64,000 bases of DNA from Vallitalea okinawensis. GTDB taxonomy: Bacteria; Bacillota; Clostridia; Lachnospirales; PQDH01. Of this stretch, positions 9,521 to 17,990 are shown in pieces. Made by a program: the position numbers and the translations under genes. How positions within the stretch are numbered: position 1 is the stretch's first letter; each line of letters starts with the position of its first letter. The stretch covers positions 496,001-560,000 of the forward strand of contig NZ_PQDH01000003.1 in assembly GCF_002964605.1 (NCBI RefSeq), given 5' to 3'. The notes under the pieces are model-generated. The model did not search any database. It saw only the letters and a list, made by a program, of their open reading frames with translations, and had not been told where the DNA came from.

Positions 9521-11719
9521 CTATTTATCAATTGCTTTTAAACGAAGTAAACCTGAATGAAAATCCTTCTTTCCATGAATTATTACCCCTATTTGCATTA
9601 GCTCATCACCAAAATACTCCCCATCCATACCTTCAATCCTATAAAGCTGATCCGTGTCTAAACCAGTTAAATTCAGTATATCATATCTTGTGTCTGGTTG
9701 AGCTAACAGGTAGTAATAGCCTACTAAAGCCTCCTTTTGATCTTCTGATACGACCATCCAAGAAGTAAAGTTTCGTTTCTTATCAAAAGGATTATCCATA
9801 CGGTAAAAGAGTCCTTGGCGGATGAGTAAACGATTTTCCTTAAAGAAAGCAATCTGTTCCTTAACTTCTTCCTTCTCTTCATCGGTCATTGATGTCACAT
9901 CTAACTCGTAACCAAAAGTTCCAAAGTATGCTACATTACCTCGAGTTGAAAGAGGTGTCATGCGACCAACCTGATGATTAGGAACCGCAGATACATGAGA
10001 GCCCATACTTGATAACGGATAAACATAAGATGTTCCATATTGAATCATCGTTCTTTCTATAGCATCTGTATCATCACTTGTCCATGTTTGAGGTGCATGA
10101 TATAGCATTCCGGGATCAAATCGCCCTCCACCACTTGCGCAGGATTCAAAAAGTATATTCGGAAAAGCATGGCTTAGTTTGCGGTATAAACGATAGACAC
10201 CTAAGATATAGCGATGGGCCACTTCTCCTTGCCTCTTCGGAGGTAAAGCTAATGAGCCCACCTCAGTCATGAATCGATTCATATCCCATTTAACGTATGA
10301 AACAGGTGCATCATCTAAAATCTGGGCCATCATATCAAAAACATAGTTAACTACTTCTTCTCTTGTAAAATCTAAGATGTACTGATTTCTTCCATGGGAG
10401 AGAGGACGATTAATCACTTGTATCCGCCAGTCAGGATGCTTTTCAAAAAGTATACTTTTCTTACTAATCATTTCCGGTTCGAACCATAAGCCAAATTTTA
10501 ATCCTAAGTCCTCGATCTTTTCAGCTAATCCTTTAATGCCATGAGGTAATTTTTCTTTATTAGGAAACCAATCCCCCAAGGATGACGTATTGTCATGACG
10601 TTGTCCAAACCATCCATCATCCAATACAAATAATTCTATACCCAGATCTTTAGCTTCTTGAGCAAGTTTTAAAATTTGACTTTCTGTAAAATCAAAATAA
10701 GTAGCTTCCCAATTATTAATCAGAATAGGACGTACTTGATCACGCCAGCTACTCTTAACTAATCGATTACGGTATAGGGAATGATAAGTTTGACTCATAC
10801 CATTAAATCCTCTATCGGAATAAGTTAAGACAACCTCAGGTGTTTGAAAGCTTTCACTACTGGTTAAAAGCCAATTGAAGTCAAAGGGGTTAATACCCAT
10901 GCTCACCCTTGCTTCATCATCAAAATTGACTTCTACCTGCCCTAAGAAGTTCCCACTATATACGAAGCTAAACCCATAGACTTCACCTACATTTTCATCA
11001 GTCTTTTCTCTAGCTAGTGCAAAGAAGGGGTTTTGTATGGAACTTGAAGCCCCTCTTGAACTGGATATGCCTTGCAATCCAGCATTAAGTGGACGCTTTT
11101 TTAGATGACATTCTCGTGTCCACTTACCCGCTAAATAAACCATATCATAATCCGAATCAGGTAAGTCTATAGACATACTTAAAGCTCTTGTTAAATTAAG
11201 CTCTTCATGACTATGGTTGATGAACTGAGCACTACGTGCAATAGCTGCATAATCTTTAAATATGGAATAATATAAAATAATTTTACAGTTAATCACATCA
11301 TCTAAGAGGTGAATTTCCAGAGTCTCTGCTTCTTCAGGTGACTCTACATATGTGGCTGGAAGATCAGTAAGTTCTGGTTTCCCACTATATATACGATGAG
11401 ACTTATATTTAAAATCCGTGATCCTAGAACCGTTTTCTTGACTAATTTGAAATGCTGGTTCTCTAAAATCAGTTGTGCCATAGGACGGATATTCTTGACG
11501 CATAAGATCCAATGAAAAAGTTGTATCACCTTCATATGCATAACAGGTGAATCCACGCTTAGCCATCACATGCATACGTGTAAAATGATTATTATCATTC
11601 ACCCTCTTTCCAAAATACAGATGCCCTAATTGACCATTTCTCATAATACTCATTATGTAACTGATTTTATCATTTTGTAAATGGAATGTTCTTTGTTCTT
11701 GATTATAATAGATAGCCAT
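9521..11719 (-). CDS. alpha-galactosidase, GH36
   Basis: A 732-residue cytoplasmic enzyme (no signal peptide) of glycoside hydrolase family 36, normal family length. An N-terminal beta-sandwich (to about residue 320) precedes the catalytic barrel. The nucleophile Asp lies in VKWDMNRF, and the acid/base Asp in TWTSDDTDAIERT; CASGGGRFD is another family signature. It releases galactose from melibiose, raffinose-type sugars or galactomannan side chains. No sugar transporter is linked, so uptake must rely on genes elsewhere. Start ATG has AAAGGAG upstream. A promoter overlapped by a palindromic operator lies just before the gene. Confidence 0.93.
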   Translation of the reverse strand: MAIYYNQEQRTFHLQNDKISYIMSIMRNGQLGHLYFGKRVNDNNHFTRMHVMAKRGFTCYAYEGDTTFSLDLMRQEYPSYGTTDFREPAFQISQENGSRITDFKYKSHRIYSGKPELTDLPATYVESPEEAETLEIHLLDDVINCKIILYYSIFKDYAAIARSAQFINHSHEELNLTRALSMSIDLPDSDYDMVYLAGKWTRECHLKKRPLNAGLQGISSSRGASSSIQNPFFALAREKTDENVGEVYGFSFVYSGNFLGQVEVNFDDEARVSMGINPFDFNWLLTSSESFQTPEVVLTYSDRGFNGMSQTYHSLYRNRLVKSSWRDQVRPILINNWEATYFDFTESQILKLAQEAKDLGIELFVLDDGWFGQRHDNTSSLGDWFPNKEKLPHGIKGLAEKIEDLGLKFGLWFEPEMISKKSILFEKHPDWRIQVINRPLSHGRNQYILDFTREEVVNYVFDMMAQILDDAPVSYVKWDMNRFMTEVGSLALPPKRQGEVAHRYILGVYRLYRKLSHAFPNILFESCASGGGRFDPGMLYHAPQTWTSDDTDAIERTMIQYGTSYVYPLSSMGSHVSAVPNHQVGRMTPLSTRGNVAYFGTFGYELDVTSMTDEEKEEVKEQIAFFKENRLLIRQGLFYRMDNPFDKKRNFTSWMVVSEDQKEALVGYYYLLAQPDTRYDILNLTGLDTDQLYRIEGMDGEYFGDELMQIGVIIHGKKDFHSGLLRLKAIDK

Positions 11720-11765
11720 TAGTCAATCTCCTTTGTCGTATTAATTTTTAGTAAAACATAATATT

Positions 11766-11794
11766 ATTTTAGTAAATGTTTACTAAAATATCAA
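11766..11794 (-). promoter_or_regulatory. alpha-galactosidase promoter overlapped by LacI-type operator
   Basis: On the minus strand TTGATA (11789-11794) and TAAAAT (11766-11771) are spaced by 17 bases. The same stretch contains an inverted repeat at 11766-11789 with perfect 11-base arms, ATTTTAGTAAA and TTTACTAAAAT, around a 2-base centre. A bound repressor would cover the spacer and the -10 element. The start codon lies 47 bases downstream. Confidence 0.75.
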
Positions 11795-11811
11795 CTATAA
11801 TTCTGCACAAA

Positions 11812-11840
11812 AAAATAACCACTTTCTTAGTGGTTATTTT
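11812..11840 (-). terminator. Rho-independent terminator after the first lipoprotein gene
   Basis: AAAATAACCACT and AGTGGTTATTTT form a perfect 12-bp stem with a 5-base loop; on the minus strand seven T follow. It lies 12 bases after the stop of the lipoprotein gene. Confidence 0.85.
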
Positions 11841-11852
11841 AACGAAAGAACT

Positions 11853-13196
11853 TTATTCATTGATGTATATATTAACCTTATTCTCAATGTTTTGGATCAT
11901 ATCTTCAACAGTGATGAAACCATTGACATAATTATTGATTTCTTCTACAATGAGATTTTCGATTACGATATCCATTCGAACCAGATTATTAAGATTGTCA
12001 TAGTAAGCTAAAATATCATAATATTCTTCAACCTCCACTTTGGGAATAATTGATAAAGCATATCGATCAACTTTTGCAAGGTTATAACAATATTCCATTT
12101 CAGCTCTGTTCCCTAATAAGTTGGCCATTTGTTCAATTTCCTTTTTATTTCTATATGTAATACTATGCCTCAAAAATTCCCAAGCTTCTTCTTGATGTTG
12201 TGAGGTAGCACTTATAGCATAAGCAATGGATATATCATAGGGATAACTCTCTAAATCATTGTTTAAATTTGGTACACGTGTATAATCAATATCTCTAGTC
12301 CCCATCATGTACTTTATAAATGTATAAACCAGTGGTGTAAACCATAGCTCACTGTTCATAACTACTTTGGATTTATTCATGATTGAATACATGTCCGTGG
12401 CTCGTGGATGAACTAACTTGGTTATTTCCTCCATATCTTTAAGCATGGGGATTAAAGCATCCATTTCGACAGTACCGTCTTCAGTGATAAACTCATTGTA
12501 GTTACATTTTATGATATCTAAAATAAAGCTAACATATTTTTGAGATAAGAAAAGATAACTATCTTCTCCAGACTCATCTAAAGTTATCGCATAGTCAGTA
12601 AACTGCTCCCAAGACATATAGTGGTCATCTACTTCCCAATCCAATTTTCTAGATTCTTCCTCATTAACGTAATAGAGAATTGGATAAATCTCTCGTGGCA
12701 TGAAATAAAAACTTTCCCCATATTTAATATCTTCCATTATATTGGGATAAAAGTTTTCATATTTAAACTTTTCATCTTGATCCATAAGATCATTAAGTTC
12801 TAGAAGATATTTTTTATCCACATACTTATCAATATTGATGCTTGATACTTCAATAATATCTAAGTTCACACCAGCTAATAAGTCTAAGTTCAGTTTTTTA
12901 CTAAATAATTGAAGTTTTTCTGTATCGTGAAACCAACCTGAATAATCTGTCATTTGAATGTCAATAGTCGGATTTAGAAACTCAAAACGTTCAAAATCAA
13001 CAGCATCGGTTTTATGTAGATAGTTAGGTGACGCTACCTTCAGAACCATTTTTTCACCGTTGCTACCTTGCGTGACATAATTGACATCATTATCTTTTGA
13101 AACTTCTTCCTTATCACAAGCAACCAACAGAGTTGAAACGCCTATTATTATGCACATTATCAGAGCGTTTAACCTTTTCAATCCTATATTAATCAT
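11853..13196 (-). CDS. lipoprotein, extracellular solute-binding protein type 1
   Basis: A 447-residue lipoprotein: a short signal peptide ends in the lipobox LLVAC, so Cys becomes the lipidated residue. Patterns such as YDISIAYAISATSQHQEEAWEFL are those of family 1 sugar-type solute-binding proteins. However, no permease or ATPase lies nearby, so it may serve a transporter encoded elsewhere or act as a surface sensor. It has a paralog immediately upstream (13311-14675), and the pair evidently arose by duplication. ATG at 13196 is chosen, with GGGGGTG in front; a GTG at 13202 falls within that site. A strong sigma-A promoter is 37 bases upstream, and a strong terminator follows. Confidence 0.75.
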   Translation of the reverse strand: MINIGLKRLNALIMCIIIGVSTLLVACDKEEVSKDNDVNYVTQGSNGEKMVLKVASPNYLHKTDAVDFERFEFLNPTIDIQMTDYSGWFHDTEKLQLFSKKLNLDLLAGVNLDIIEVSSINIDKYVDKKYLLELNDLMDQDEKFKYENFYPNIMEDIKYGESFYFMPREIYPILYYVNEEESRKLDWEVDDHYMSWEQFTDYAITLDESGEDSYLFLSQKYVSFILDIIKCNYNEFITEDGTVEMDALIPMLKDMEEITKLVHPRATDMYSIMNKSKVVMNSELWFTPLVYTFIKYMMGTRDIDYTRVPNLNNDLESYPYDISIAYAISATSQHQEEAWEFLRHSITYRNKKEIEQMANLLGNRAEMEYCYNLAKVDRYALSIIPKVEVEEYYDILAYYDNLNNLVRMDIVIENLIVEEINNYVNGFITVEDMIQNIENKVNIYINE

Positions 13197-13232
13197 CTCC
13201 ACCCCCGTCTGACTCTGTTATATTTAGGTAAT

Positions 13233-13261
13233 ATTATACAGCACAACATTTCTTTCGTCAA
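13233..13261 (-). promoter_or_regulatory. sigma-A promoter of the first lipoprotein gene
   Basis: TTGACG (13256-13261) and TATAAT (13233-13238) on the minus strand, with a 17-base spacer. The downstream TATTACCTAAATATAACAG is shared with the promoter of the paralog. Confidence 0.8.
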
Positions 13262-13310
13262 TATTTTATGAATTATAAGAAGATTGCAAGCCAAAGTAAC
13301 CATTTTACCA

Positions 13311-14675
13311 TTATTCATTCATATAAAGATTAATTTTATTTTCAACTTGTTGAATCATTTCTTCCATACTGATTATTCCTGATGTATAACTAATAATTTC
13401 GCCCATAATCATACTCTCCAGGTCAGCACTCATGGTTACAAGATAATTCAGATTGTCATATAACTCCAAAATATCTTGATACTCTTCCTCTGTTACCTTT
13501 GGTACCAATCTAAACCTACGATCATACTGATCTACTCTATGGGAGTAGTACTCACCTTCCATCTCTGAGAAGTTCAGCAATCTATTGGATAGAGGGTCCA
13601 GCACCAATGGTATCCTTACTGTTATAAGATACTTGAGCAATAACCAAGTTTCTTCCGGAAATGCTGTATTTACACATATGGCATATGGCTCTGAAATAGT
13701 AAAAGGATATAGTTCTTGCTCAGCTGACAGATTAGGAGGACTTATAAAACTTACCTCTCTTGTTTCCATTCTCATCTTGAGAGCTGTAAGAATTTCTGGA
13801 TCTAAACCATATCCTGGCTCTAAAATCACCTTACCAGCCTTATTAGAAGAAACTAGATCGATAGCATAAGGATGAATTACCCGCTTGTTTTTTTCTAACT
13901 CTTTCAACTTAGGTATTAATGGATCTAATTCAACAAATCCATCCTCTGTTGTATAAAAATCTAAATTCACCTTAATTAAGTTTAATATAAAATACTCGTG
14001 AGCTTGTTCAGTAAAGACATAATTATTTTCACCAGATTGCTCCAAGAGTGTAATATTATTATAAAAATCATCCCAAGAGATAGATTGATTATCAATTTGC
14101 CAATTAAAATCTTTTGATTCTTCTTTATTAACATAATAGAGAATAGGGTGAATAGCTCTAGGCATATAGTAGTAGCTATTACCATAACGAATACTCTCCA
14201 TCACCTTTGGAAAATAATTTTCCATTTGAAATCTATAATCTTGTTCCATTAGATCATTCAGTTCTAAAAAATAGCTTTTTTCTATGTATTTATCCAGATT
14301 AATAGTTGACACATCAATTAAATCAATCTGTTTACCTGATAAAATATCTAAATTCAATTTTGTATTAAACAATCTTCTACTATCAGTTCCTCGGATAGAT
14401 CCTGAATAATCTGTTAATTGGATATCAATATCTGAATGCAAAAGTTCATAATGTTCAAAGATATCACCTTTCATTCTGGCATTATAATTTGGAGTTGCCA
14501 TTATAAGGGCAATCTTATCTTCCATCATAATTGACTCAATATCTTCTATATCAATATTACTAGACATATTAGCACAGGATGTAACTATAAATAATATAAA
14601 AGTACAAAATATTGATATAATCATCTTTAATCTATTATTAATAATCCCACCACCTTTGTCTCTGTTATATTTCAT
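13311..14675 (-). CDS. lipoprotein, extracellular solute-binding protein type 1, paralog
   Basis: Up to 454 residues, clearly homologous along its length to the next gene (shared motifs FMPREIYPILYYVN / YMPRAIHPILYYVN and LELNDLM). A signal peptide ends in the lipobox VTSC. No transporter partners are linked. The start is uncertain. ATG at 14675 is the only ATG before the signal peptide with the right frame, but it has no binding site and falls at the expected transcript start. The strong site AAAGGTGGTGGG is followed directly by ATT codons at 14645 and 14642, and ATT aligns with the paralog's ATG. So initiation at ATT is possible. Confidence 0.72.
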   Translation of the reverse strand: MKYNRDKGGGIINNRLKMIISIFCTFILFIVTSCANMSSNIDIEDIESIMMEDKIALIMATPNYNARMKGDIFEHYELLHSDIDIQLTDYSGSIRGTDSRRLFNTKLNLDILSGKQIDLIDVSTINLDKYIEKSYFLELNDLMEQDYRFQMENYFPKVMESIRYGNSYYYMPRAIHPILYYVNKEESKDFNWQIDNQSISWDDFYNNITLLEQSGENNYVFTEQAHEYFILNLIKVNLDFYTTEDGFVELDPLIPKLKELEKNKRVIHPYAIDLVSSNKAGKVILEPGYGLDPEILTALKMRMETREVSFISPPNLSAEQELYPFTISEPYAICVNTAFPEETWLLLKYLITVRIPLVLDPLSNRLLNFSEMEGEYYSHRVDQYDRRFRLVPKVTEEEYQDILELYDNLNYLVTMSADLESMIMGEIISYTSGIISMEEMIQQVENKINLYMNE

Positions 14676-14682
14676 AGGTAAT

Positions 14683-14711
14683 ATTATACAGTTTAATATT
14701 TACAACGTCAA
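14683..14711 (-). promoter_or_regulatory. sigma-A promoter of the second lipoprotein gene
   Basis: TTGACG (14706-14711) and TATAAT (14683-14688) on the minus strand with a 17-base spacer, the same elements and much of the same flank as the promoter at 13233-13261. The pair was duplicated with its promoter. Confidence 0.8.
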
Positions 14712-14723
14712 ACTAATGATTAA

Positions 14724-14760
14724 AAATGACTATCTAAACATCATTAGTATTTAGATAGCC
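14724..14760 (-). terminator. terminator after the HMA-like gene
   Basis: CTATCTAAA and TTTAGATAG form a 9-bp stem with an 11-base loop; on the minus strand ATTTTTAA follows. It lies just past the stop of the small HMA-like gene. Confidence 0.6.
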
Positions 14761-14767
14761 ACTTTAC

Positions 14768-14980
14768 TTACCATTCTCTTTCTATTTTGTGACCGGCATG
14801 CTCAATTGTGTTTTTGATTACTTGTTCAGTTGCAGGTTCTTTATACTCCACCTTTATTGTACTCTCAGCCCTATCTACGGATACTTCATCAACGCCTTCA
14901 ATTTTATCTAGTGCATTTTTGATTTGTGTTTTCGAAGTTGCATTGGCTATGGAATTAACCTCAACTCTTAAATGTTTCAT
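14768..14980 (-). CDS. HMA-like small protein lacking the metal-binding CxxC
   Basis: A 70-residue protein with the beta-alpha-beta-beta-alpha-beta pattern of heavy-metal-associated domains: KHLRVEVNSI, the helix KTQIKNALDKIEGV, the strands DEVSVDRAESTIKVEYK, and the second helix TEQVIKNTIEHAGH. Where copper chaperones have MxCxxC, this one has SIANATSK, so both Cys ligands are replaced (Asn and Ser by simple alignment). It therefore probably does not carry metal in the usual way. ATG at 14980 follows AGGAGG by seven bases; longer starts upstream lack a site. A small ACT-like gene lies directly upstream on the same strand, so they may be cotranscribed. Confidence 0.7.
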   Translation of the reverse strand: MKHLRVEVNSIANATSKTQIKNALDKIEGVDEVSVDRAESTIKVEYKEPATEQVIKNTIEHAGHKIEREW

Positions 14981-15028
14981 GTCGAAACCTCCTGTCTGGA
15001 TCAATTCATTACTACTATATTATTTGTG

Positions 15029-15286
15029 TTAACAACGGTTTACATCCATCATATTAACCCCTACACCATCAATATTTTTTAAGTTTGAGTGTAATTGATT
15101 AACTTCTTCAGTTTCTCCTTGAATGTGCAATAAGAGAAGTCCATTATTGGCACAGGATTGACCAACATCATCATGTAAACCAAGACGAGTTTTAATAATA
15201 CATCCATTGTCTGTTAATACTTCTTGCACACCTGGTGCCTTTTCAACTCTTTCTCCAATTGAAACTGCCATGATTTTTTCTTCCAT
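15029..15286 (-). CDS. small ACT-like protein, TM1266/NikR-C-terminal type
   Basis: An 85-residue protein. The order of elements (AVSIGERVEKAPGVQEVLTDNG, then IIKTRLGLHD, then GLLLLHIQGETEEVNQLHSNLKNIDGVGVNMM) resembles the small ferredoxin-like or ACT-like proteins called iron-only hydrogenase system regulators (TM1266 type), which share the NikR C-terminal fold. It has three Cys residues, including one at the very end (NRC), which could bind metal. No hydrogenase genes are in the window. ATG follows GGAG by about seven bases. Family assignment is by pattern only. Confidence 0.6.
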   Translation of the reverse strand: MEEKIMAVSIGERVEKAPGVQEVLTDNGCIIKTRLGLHDDVGQSCANNGLLLLHIQGETEEVNQLHSNLKNIDGVGVNMMDVNRC

Positions 15287-15493
15287 ATCTCTGCTCCTTT
15301 CGATATTTAGATTGGTGTTCCTTTGTAGTATAACCGTGCATATATTTATTTATAATTGGTATTCTATAGTTATATCTGGAGTAATTTCATAATTCCTGAT
15401 TCAAATTCTTTTTACTCATTGTATATACCTTAAATGCTTAGGAATGAAATTACCTTATCTAGGAAGGTTAAATCTAATTTGAAAGGTGAGATT

Positions 15494-15730
15494 ATGGATA
15501 AAGAGGAACAATTGAAAACGCTGCGTGAAAAACTTAATCGTTTAGAATTAGAGAGCATTGATCTTCATACTTATCAAGCTAATACTGTGCAACTGAGTGT
15601 TGATGATGTTGGACCAGCCAATGAAGAACCTGCCCGAGAACAAAGTCAAAGACTTTGGAGCCGAATCAATGCAATCAACGATGAGATTGCTGATGTTAAA
15701 GAACAACTGCGTAATATTAAAGAAGATTAA
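15494..15730 (+). CDS. small coiled-coil protein of unknown function
   Basis: A 78-residue hydrophilic protein. Two charged heptad-like helices (EEQLKTLREKLNRLELESIDL at residues 4-24, cut by length here, and LWSRINAINDEIADVKEQLRNIKED at the end) flank a short acidic, Pro-containing middle. It should form a helical hairpin or an oligomeric coiled coil. No family recognised. ATG at 15494 has AAAGGTGAG four bases upstream; an upstream in-frame start at 15434 has no site. It stands alone between divergent and convergent neighbours. Confidence 0.6.
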   Translation: MDKEEQLKTLREKLNRLELESIDLHTYQANTVQLSVDDVGPANEEPAREQSQRLWSRINAINDEIADVKEQLRNIKED

Positions 15731-15765
15731 GTTCCAGACTAAAAATAATTCATTTAATGTATTTT

Positions 15766-15793
15766 AAGGAGTTCTAATATACTAGAACTCCTT
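15766..15793 (+). terminator. hairpin after the coiled-coil gene
   Basis: AAGGAGTTCTA and TAGAACTCCTT pair perfectly (11 bp, 6-base loop). No T run follows on the plus strand, so it may be a weak terminator or an mRNA-stabilising stem. Confidence 0.45.
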
Positions 15794-15929
15794 GAAACTA
15801 TGCTATAGTCATAAATATTTTGCTATTAATCTTAATATACTGTAATTCATCCGATTGACAGAAACAACAGCTTTCTTATACAATGTATTTATACCGCTTG
15901 TGATTTATCAACGAAGGGAGAATGTATTT

Positions 15930-16115
15930 ATGAGCTGTCAAAAAGATTGTCGTTGTACTCAGATCTCATGTCCAAGACATGGTAATTGCTGTCAATGTGT
16001 TTCACACCATCGTGATAGAAATGAACTACCAGGTTGCTTTTTTACTCCAGAAGGTGAAAAAACATATGATCGTTCTATACATAACTATTTGAAAGATTTA
16101 GATAATCGTAAATAA
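15930..16115 (+). CDS. Cys-rich small protein, DUF6485-like
   Basis: A 61-residue protein with nine Cys: MSCQKDCRCTQISCPRHG, then NCCQCVSHHRDRNELPGCFF. The spacing C-x3-CxC-x4-C-x2-HG-x-CCxCVxxHR and the ending ELPGCFF match small anaerobe proteins grouped as DUF6485, which probably bind a metal ion or iron-sulphur cluster. ATG at 15930 follows GGGAG; the longer frame from 15855 has no binding site and would add a hydrophobic stretch. A terminator hairpin follows. The exact role is unknown. Confidence 0.7.
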   Translation: MSCQKDCRCTQISCPRHGNCCQCVSHHRDRNELPGCFFTPEGEKTYDRSIHNYLKDLDNRK

Positions 16116-16126
16116 TAACATGAAAT

Positions 16127-16166
16127 AAGCAGCTAAGGCTATAAGGGTCTAAGCTGCTTCATTTTT
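16127..16166 (+). terminator. Rho-independent terminator after the Cys-rich gene
   Basis: AAGCAGCT and AGCTGCTT form a stem with additional inner pairing, followed by CATTTTTAT on the plus strand. Confidence 0.65.
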
Positions 16167-16225
16167 ATATAATTTATATTCATCCACTTTTTCTTCATTA
16201 ATGATCTTTTTCTAACTAACAAAAA

Positions 16226-17977
16226 TTACTTTTTCTTTAAATAGTATGAAAAACCAATCATGCCCAATGATGTTACTATGAGTAACCCTATATTAATTAA
16301 AGCACTTTGCATATCAACTGGTTCATTTTCCTGTACCTGTTCAACCTTTCCTGGGGAAAAACCTCCAGCAGGTATTAAACCTTCTGGTAAATCATCTTTA
16401 AATGCCATAACTAGGTCCATAGGCGGCATTTCACCATTTTCAATATAAGTTCTTAATTCTTCTGGAAGTTCTTCCAAATCGATATCCTCTAGATTTATAT
16501 CTGGTGGAAAACCATTCATCTGTCCTCCCTTTCCTGCATTATTTTCCATGTTAAGCTTCTCACCTTTGCCTTTTCCCGCTTCACCATTCATCTGGCTCTC
16601 TGTACCTTCTTGCATTGGAGGTTGCATATCACCTTGGTTTTTCATGCCACCACCTCTCATTCCACCACCACTACCAACATTACCCTGCCCATTGTTGGTA
16701 GCTGGTATAGTACCATCAAGTTGCTCACGAATGTTAGCACTTCTTTGATTAACAAAACTTAATAAGCTTAAACTATAATTCGAATCCATAAAAAGTGCTG
16801 ATTCAAATTCCTCGTAGGTATAAAAAGATGATGGGTCAATTTCCACGTAATCCTTGATCATCTCATAGGTTGACATCACTTTATCTGTAAAATTAGTCTG
16901 TGACAAATAGTCATCTAATAAGATTTCTATATAGTCATGATAGCGTGAAACGTACTCTTCATTCTCAAATACAGCTTCTACTAGAGGGTATTTTTCCATA
17001 GCTCCAATGACAGGTTCATCTATCAAAAACTCTGTTGCTTCCTCATCAGTTAACCCGGTCCTAGGAAAGCCATTAAAAATCATATTGAGGTCCCAAGCAA
17101 TCCACTCGAATACACCATCATTATTGTATAAATAATAATTGTGATACATCCCCGCTTGATAAGTGTCCATATGGATAGTTACCGTACTCATAGCTAAATA
17201 TTTAAGGAAAGAGTCCACATTAAGAACGGATTCTAAATCATCACCTTCCTCAATTCCCTTGATTAATTCAACTAGATCATCATTATCATAAGCCTCTAAA
17301 TTTTCAGGGAACATCCCAGTATAGTCCGCACCATTATCAGAAATATAGACCAAGTCGCTACCAGTACCCATATCTGGTTTATAAAGTTCACCTGTAGCAT
17401 TATCAAAATGATCCAGCAAGAAAGTTTCGTTGACTTGTTCTACCGAAAGATATAGTCCCTTGTATTCATCATTGATATATAAAGCAACATAAGTAGTTCT
17501 TGATGCATCAGCATCTAGCTCTGCTAACATCTCATAGCCTAGATACTCTGCCATCATAGTTGGATCACTGAATATATTATTAAGGTTCAGTTTGGTGATC
17601 CCATAAAAGTTTTGATCATCAATATAGTAATCTAAATCGACTTTAAAGCTGAATCTATCACTATCACTATTTGCAACCTGACTTAAACTGGAATTACCTT
17701 TTGTTCGTATACCAATTTGACTAAAAGTATAGTCGTTATAAGTTATGTCCGCCATAACTATCTCTTCATTCATTGCATTTTCAATCATTTCGCTATAAAC
17801 TTCTTCATCAATATCAATAAAGACATCAACAACTTCGTTATGAGGGAATACCACTTGATTAACAATGCTCCCGTCAGTATCACTCATTGTATCCACACTT
17901 TGTGACATCACACCATCTATCGATAATAGCATCACTAAAATCCCAATAAAAGCCGTTATAATCCTAAGCCATTTCAT
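16226..17977 (-). CDS. cotH: CotH-type protein kinase, membrane anchored
   Basis: A 583-residue protein with an N-terminal membrane or signal segment (residues 4-24), the CotH kinase domain (about 45-400), a Gly/Met/Gln-rich linker (about 420-490) and a C-terminal membrane segment before KKK. Kinase marks: GIRTKGNSS near residue 88, TKLNLNN, YINDEYKGLYLSVEQVN, and the metal-binding WIAWDLNM. CotH proteins phosphorylate spore-coat proteins in Bacillus; many Clostridial relatives sit, as here, with DUF4956 and VTC genes. ATG at 17977 is chosen for AAGGTGAG four bases upstream; the frame also has an ATG at 18007 overlapping the previous gene. Substrate unknown. Confidence 0.85.
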   Translation of the reverse strand: MKWLRIITAFIGILVMLLSIDGVMSQSVDTMSDTDGSIVNQVVFPHNEVVDVFIDIDEEVYSEMIENAMNEEIVMADITYNDYTFSQIGIRTKGNSSLSQVANSDSDRFSFKVDLDYYIDDQNFYGITKLNLNNIFSDPTMMAEYLGYEMLAELDADASRTTYVALYINDEYKGLYLSVEQVNETFLLDHFDNATGELYKPDMGTGSDLVYISDNGADYTGMFPENLEAYDNDDLVELIKGIEEGDDLESVLNVDSFLKYLAMSTVTIHMDTYQAGMYHNYYLYNNDGVFEWIAWDLNMIFNGFPRTGLTDEEATEFLIDEPVIGAMEKYPLVEAVFENEEYVSRYHDYIEILLDDYLSQTNFTDKVMSTYEMIKDYVEIDPSSFYTYEEFESALFMDSNYSLSLLSFVNQRSANIREQLDGTIPATNNGQGNVGSGGGMRGGGMKNQGDMQPPMQEGTESQMNGEAGKGKGEKLNMENNAGKGGQMNGFPPDINLEDIDLEELPEELRTYIENGEMPPMDLVMAFKDDLPEGLIPAGGFSPGKVEQVQENEPVDMQSALINIGLLIVTSLGMIGFSYYLKKK

Positions 17978-17990
17978 TACACTCACCTTC

